DNA of 22,181 nt from Phoronis ovalis (lineage: Eukaryota; Phoronida; Phoronidae). Shown here piece by piece: positions 20,220-22,181 of the stretch; within the stretch, counting starts at the first letter, position 1, and every line of letters begins with the position of its first letter. The DNA lies in assembly GCA_028565635.1 (NCBI GenBank), contig JAOXYB010091162.1, positions 1 through 22,181 on the forward strand. Reading direction: 5' to 3'. The translations under genes were made by a program, and so were the position numbers. The notes beneath the pieces are model-generated. The model made no database searches, was not told where the DNA came from, and worked only from the letters and a program-made list of their open reading frames with translations.

Positions 20220-20927
20220 GCTGGGTACCTTCAAAACACTACTATAATTGTTATTTATTTGAGTTGTAACACCGGCTAGTCACTATTCGGCATGAAACAA
20301 AGATGGTAGAGTAAAAGTTCTTTGTTACGCAGATTGTGATTGGCTAAACAATCATCATAACCCATTTTAATGTTTAGTTATGTGTGAAATTCTCACTTAT
20401 TGTAAAATAACAAAAATAATTAACTCTTAATTACTATAAAATATTATATGAATTATTTTTTTTTAATGATTGAATAAAAATAAGAGCAAAATCTGATAAA
20501 TCAACTTTAAGATTAAATTAAATATTTGGTTCGTTTTGCACGACCCAGTAACATCCTAAATTATTCATTACGTGTGTTTTGATTGGTTAACTGTTTACGA
20601 ATTTCACATCCTGTGTAAGAAATGGAGTGGTTGGGTGTAACAACTGTGAATTTTTGTTAAAATATTTCGTTGTTGTGTACAGCTACTTGGATTAGAAGTT
20701 CATCACAGGCAATATCACTAGAGTTACATATACTCAAAGTGTAAATAGAAGACACGGCTTATTGGCTGTGGTAAAATAAGATAGTTTGCCTTCTGGATTA
20801 AAACGAATCAGGCGCAGCAATTTCTATCTGCTGGAATTAAGTTGGAACAGTCAGTAAACTGTCCTACTTGCAAGTGACTTTAGTACACAGTTATTTGATC
20901 TATGAATAAATTTACAATATACACATC
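20220..20927. promoter_or_regulatory. Head-to-head intergenic region, probable bidirectional promoter
   Basis: About 708 bp separate the PSMD1 start codon (minus) from the start codon of the divergent exon at 20928 (plus). Two GATTGG boxes (20338-20345 and 20581-20588) read as CCAAT on the PSMD1 strand, the nearer about 120 nt upstream of the PSMD1 ATG. No TATA box can be trusted in such AT-rich DNA. The 5' UTRs of both genes must lie here, but transcription start sites are not visible. Confidence 0.55.
20338..20345 (-). promoter_or_regulatory. CCAAT box upstream of PSMD1
   Basis: Reads AGCCAATC on the PSMD1 strand, about 120 nt before its ATG, the usual kind of position for an NF-Y site in housekeeping promoters. 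A second copy (AACCAATC) is at 20581-20588. Confidence 0.45.
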
Positions 20928-20969
20928 ATGGATTTAAAAAGAGATAAAGAAAAAAGACACAGCAGTTTC
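20928..20969 (+). CDS. Putative first coding exon of an unrecognised divergent gene
   Basis: ATG with A at -3 and G at +4 is followed by 14 codons (MDLKRDKEKRHSSF) and an exact consensus donor GTAAGT at 20970-20975, phase 0. The strong start context, the consensus donor and the position opposite the PSMD1 start support a real exon. The peptide is short, basic and lysine/arginine-rich, and I cannot assign it to a family. The next exon is not seen before the window end, so intron 1 would contain the foldback element. Confidence 0.5.
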
Positions 20970-21085
20970 GTAAGTAATACTCCCACCAATTTCCATTCTA
21001 TTTTGTATTTGATGTATTTTTTATATTAATTATACCTAATTCTAGTAATTGTATATTGTGACAAGTTGAATGTCCTGCAGGCTAG

Positions 21086-21094
21086 TCAATGTCT
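21086..21094. repeat. Target-site duplication, left copy
   Basis: TCAATGTCT directly precedes the foldback element and recurs at 21864-21872 directly after it. Confidence 0.8.
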
Positions 21095-21106
21095 TAGTCC
21101 TAGCTT

Positions 21107-21140
21107 TATGACCCTACTATGGCGAAGCCGTAGGGTCATA
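21107..21140. repeat. Subterminal hairpin of the foldback element, left end
   Basis: TATGACCCTAC pairs with GTAGGGTCATA over 11 bp around a 12-nt loop that contains GGCGAAGCC, itself able to form a small stem. The mirrored copy is at 21817-21850. Confidence 0.92.
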
Positions 21141-21816
21141 GCCCAGACAGTGTAAAAACCAGTAGAAGTTGGCCTCTTTCAAAAACACTCACCGTGTGTC
21201 AAAAAATTCAAAGCAATATTGTTGCCTTCTTTGTCTATGATACTTCGTCTTCTGTTTTCTGTCACTTTAAGCTCGATTAGTACTCCTCAAGGTGACTTCT
21301 AGCCCACAAATCCATTACCACTACGATCAATGCAAAATGTCCATCTTGCAGACTTCATTTGGCAGGATATGACATCACATTCACCAGCGACACGAGGCGG
21401 CAATCTGAAGAAATTCTGATAGGATGAACTAATCGAAAACTACTCTTCACTCATTTCCATAATGGCTCGGATTGGTGGGCGGAAAATCTAGCGAAATGAG
21501 TGAATAGTAGTTTTCAACTAGTTCATCCTATCCGAATTTCTTCAGATTGCTGCCTGGTGTCGCTGGTGAATGTGACGTCATATCCTGCCAAATGAAGTCT
21601 GCAAGATGGACATTTTGCATTGATCGTAGTGGTAATGGATTTGTGGGCTAGAAGTCACCTTGAGGAGTACTAATTGAGCTTAAAGTGACAGAAAACAGAA
21701 GACGAAGTATCATAGACAAAGAAGGCAACAATATTGCTTTGAATTTATTGAATTTTTTGACACGGTGAGTGTTTTTGAAAGATGCCAACTTCTACTGGTT
21801 TTTACACTGTCTGGGT

Positions 21817-21850
21817 TATGACCCTACGGCTTCGCCATAGTAGGGTCATA
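21817..21850. repeat. Subterminal hairpin of the foldback element, right end
   Basis: Exact reverse complement of the left-end hairpin. Both hairpins are unchanged, which is consistent with constraint on the element ends. Confidence 0.92.
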
Positions 21851-21863
21851 AAGCTGGGACTAT

Positions 21864-21872
21864 TCAATGTCT
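21864..21872. repeat. Target-site duplication, right copy
   Basis: TCAATGTCT, identical to 21086-21094. Confidence 0.8.
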
Positions 21873-22069
21873 GTAACCTTGCAAATTACTTATCAGACAA
21901 GTTATAAATGTAAAATATATTGGAGTAATCAATAAGCGTCATCACATTGCTTGAACAAAATTGAACCTGTTTACTTAGGCTTTCTTGAGAACGTTTGTTC
22001 TGACAGAGGTTTGTGTAAATTAATTTTGGATTTCCTAATTTTCTGCACTGTACTAAATACCTTGTTTAC

Positions 22070-22181
22070 AATATATATATGTGTGTGTGTGTGTGTAATG
22101 TATATGTAGTGTATATGATATATATATGTATATGTATGATGTAATATGTGTGTGTGTGTGTGTATGTGTATGTATATCTAT
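22070..22181. repeat. TG/TA microsatellite
   Basis: Mixed (TA)n and (TG)n tracts run to the window end, including two uninterrupted TG runs (from about 22080 and from about 22147). Likely polymorphic and hard to assemble. The stretch 21873-22069 before it shows nothing recognisable. Confidence 0.95.

Larger units (their letters stand above)
21095..21863. mobile_element. Foldback element: long inverted repeats with hairpin ends, non-autonomous
   Basis: The left arm 21095-21457 and right arm 21493-21862 are near-identical inverted repeats of about 363 and 370 bp around a 35-bp spacer. Beyond scattered substitutions, the main differences are a 9-bp insertion in the right arm and an extra TG in the left. 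Each end starts TAGTCC(T/C)AGCTTTA and carries a subterminal hairpin (21107-21140 and 21817-21850). It is flanked by the 9-bp direct repeat TCAATGTCT. There is no open frame, so it must be moved in trans. Long terminal inverted repeats with a 9-bp duplication fit Mutator-like foldback elements; if the duplication is really 8 bp, a hAT-type element is possible. High arm identity suggests recent insertion or gene conversion between arms. Confidence 0.9.

Noticed and set aside
21095-21863. Foldback element as a palindrome assembly artefact
   Set aside because: The arms differ by a 9-bp insertion, a 2-bp difference and scattered substitutions, and a 9-bp target duplication flanks it, so it is a real element and not a mirrored read.

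Overview
The window looks like AT-rich nuclear DNA of an invertebrate animal. Introns with GT/AG borders, metazoan gene families, microsatellites and a foldback-type mobile element all point that way. The proteasome-subunit peptides are close to those of lophotrochozoans, so a mollusc is my best guess, but this is inference and the species is not identifiable by eye.

Layout. (1) 1-5154: non-coding on both strands as far as I can see; it ends in a strong splice acceptor and is read as an intron of the receptor gene. (2) 5155-7157, + strand: the last coding exon of a 5-HT2-type serotonin receptor (TM3 to TM7, about 430-residue third intracellular loop, C-terminus and stop). The exon(s) for the N-terminus, TM1 and TM2 are not in the window. 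(3) 7158-12221: no recognisable exon. (4) 12222-20219, - strand: fifteen consecutive coding exons of PSMD1/Rpn2, the large PC-repeat scaffold subunit of the 26S proteasome base, from the initiator ATG to about two thirds of the protein. All fifteen junctions keep the reading frame. The C-terminal third is not in the window. (5) 20220-20927: a head-to-head intergenic region with two inverted CCAAT boxes. (6) 20928-20969, +: a likely first coding exon of an unrecognised divergent gene. (7) 21095-21863: a foldback (long inverted repeat) mobile element with hairpin-bearing ends and a 9-bp target duplication, followed by TG/TA microsatellite to the window end.

Main point. PSMD1 introns 1-14 are 187-1109 bp, but intron 15 is at least 12.2 kb, and the 5-HT2 receptor exon sits on the opposite strand within it. 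This is the arrangement known in human, where HTR2B lies antisense inside an intron of PSMD1. If the missing PSMD1 3' exons lie beyond the left edge, the window shows a nested, antisense 5-HT2/PSMD1 pair shared by protostomes and vertebrates. The two products have no known functional link (a membrane amine receptor and a housekeeping proteasome subunit), so the linkage would more likely reflect receptor regulatory elements trapped in the host introns.

Smaller points: a degenerate duplicate of PSMD1 exon 14, a recursive-splice-like acceptor at exon 15 next to the giant intron, a precursor-miRNA-sized hairpin in intron 14, an alternative donor that would add 30 residues to PSMD1, a perfect 25-bp stem over the branch-point zone of intron 3, and 14-3-3 and PDZ ligand motifs in the receptor.
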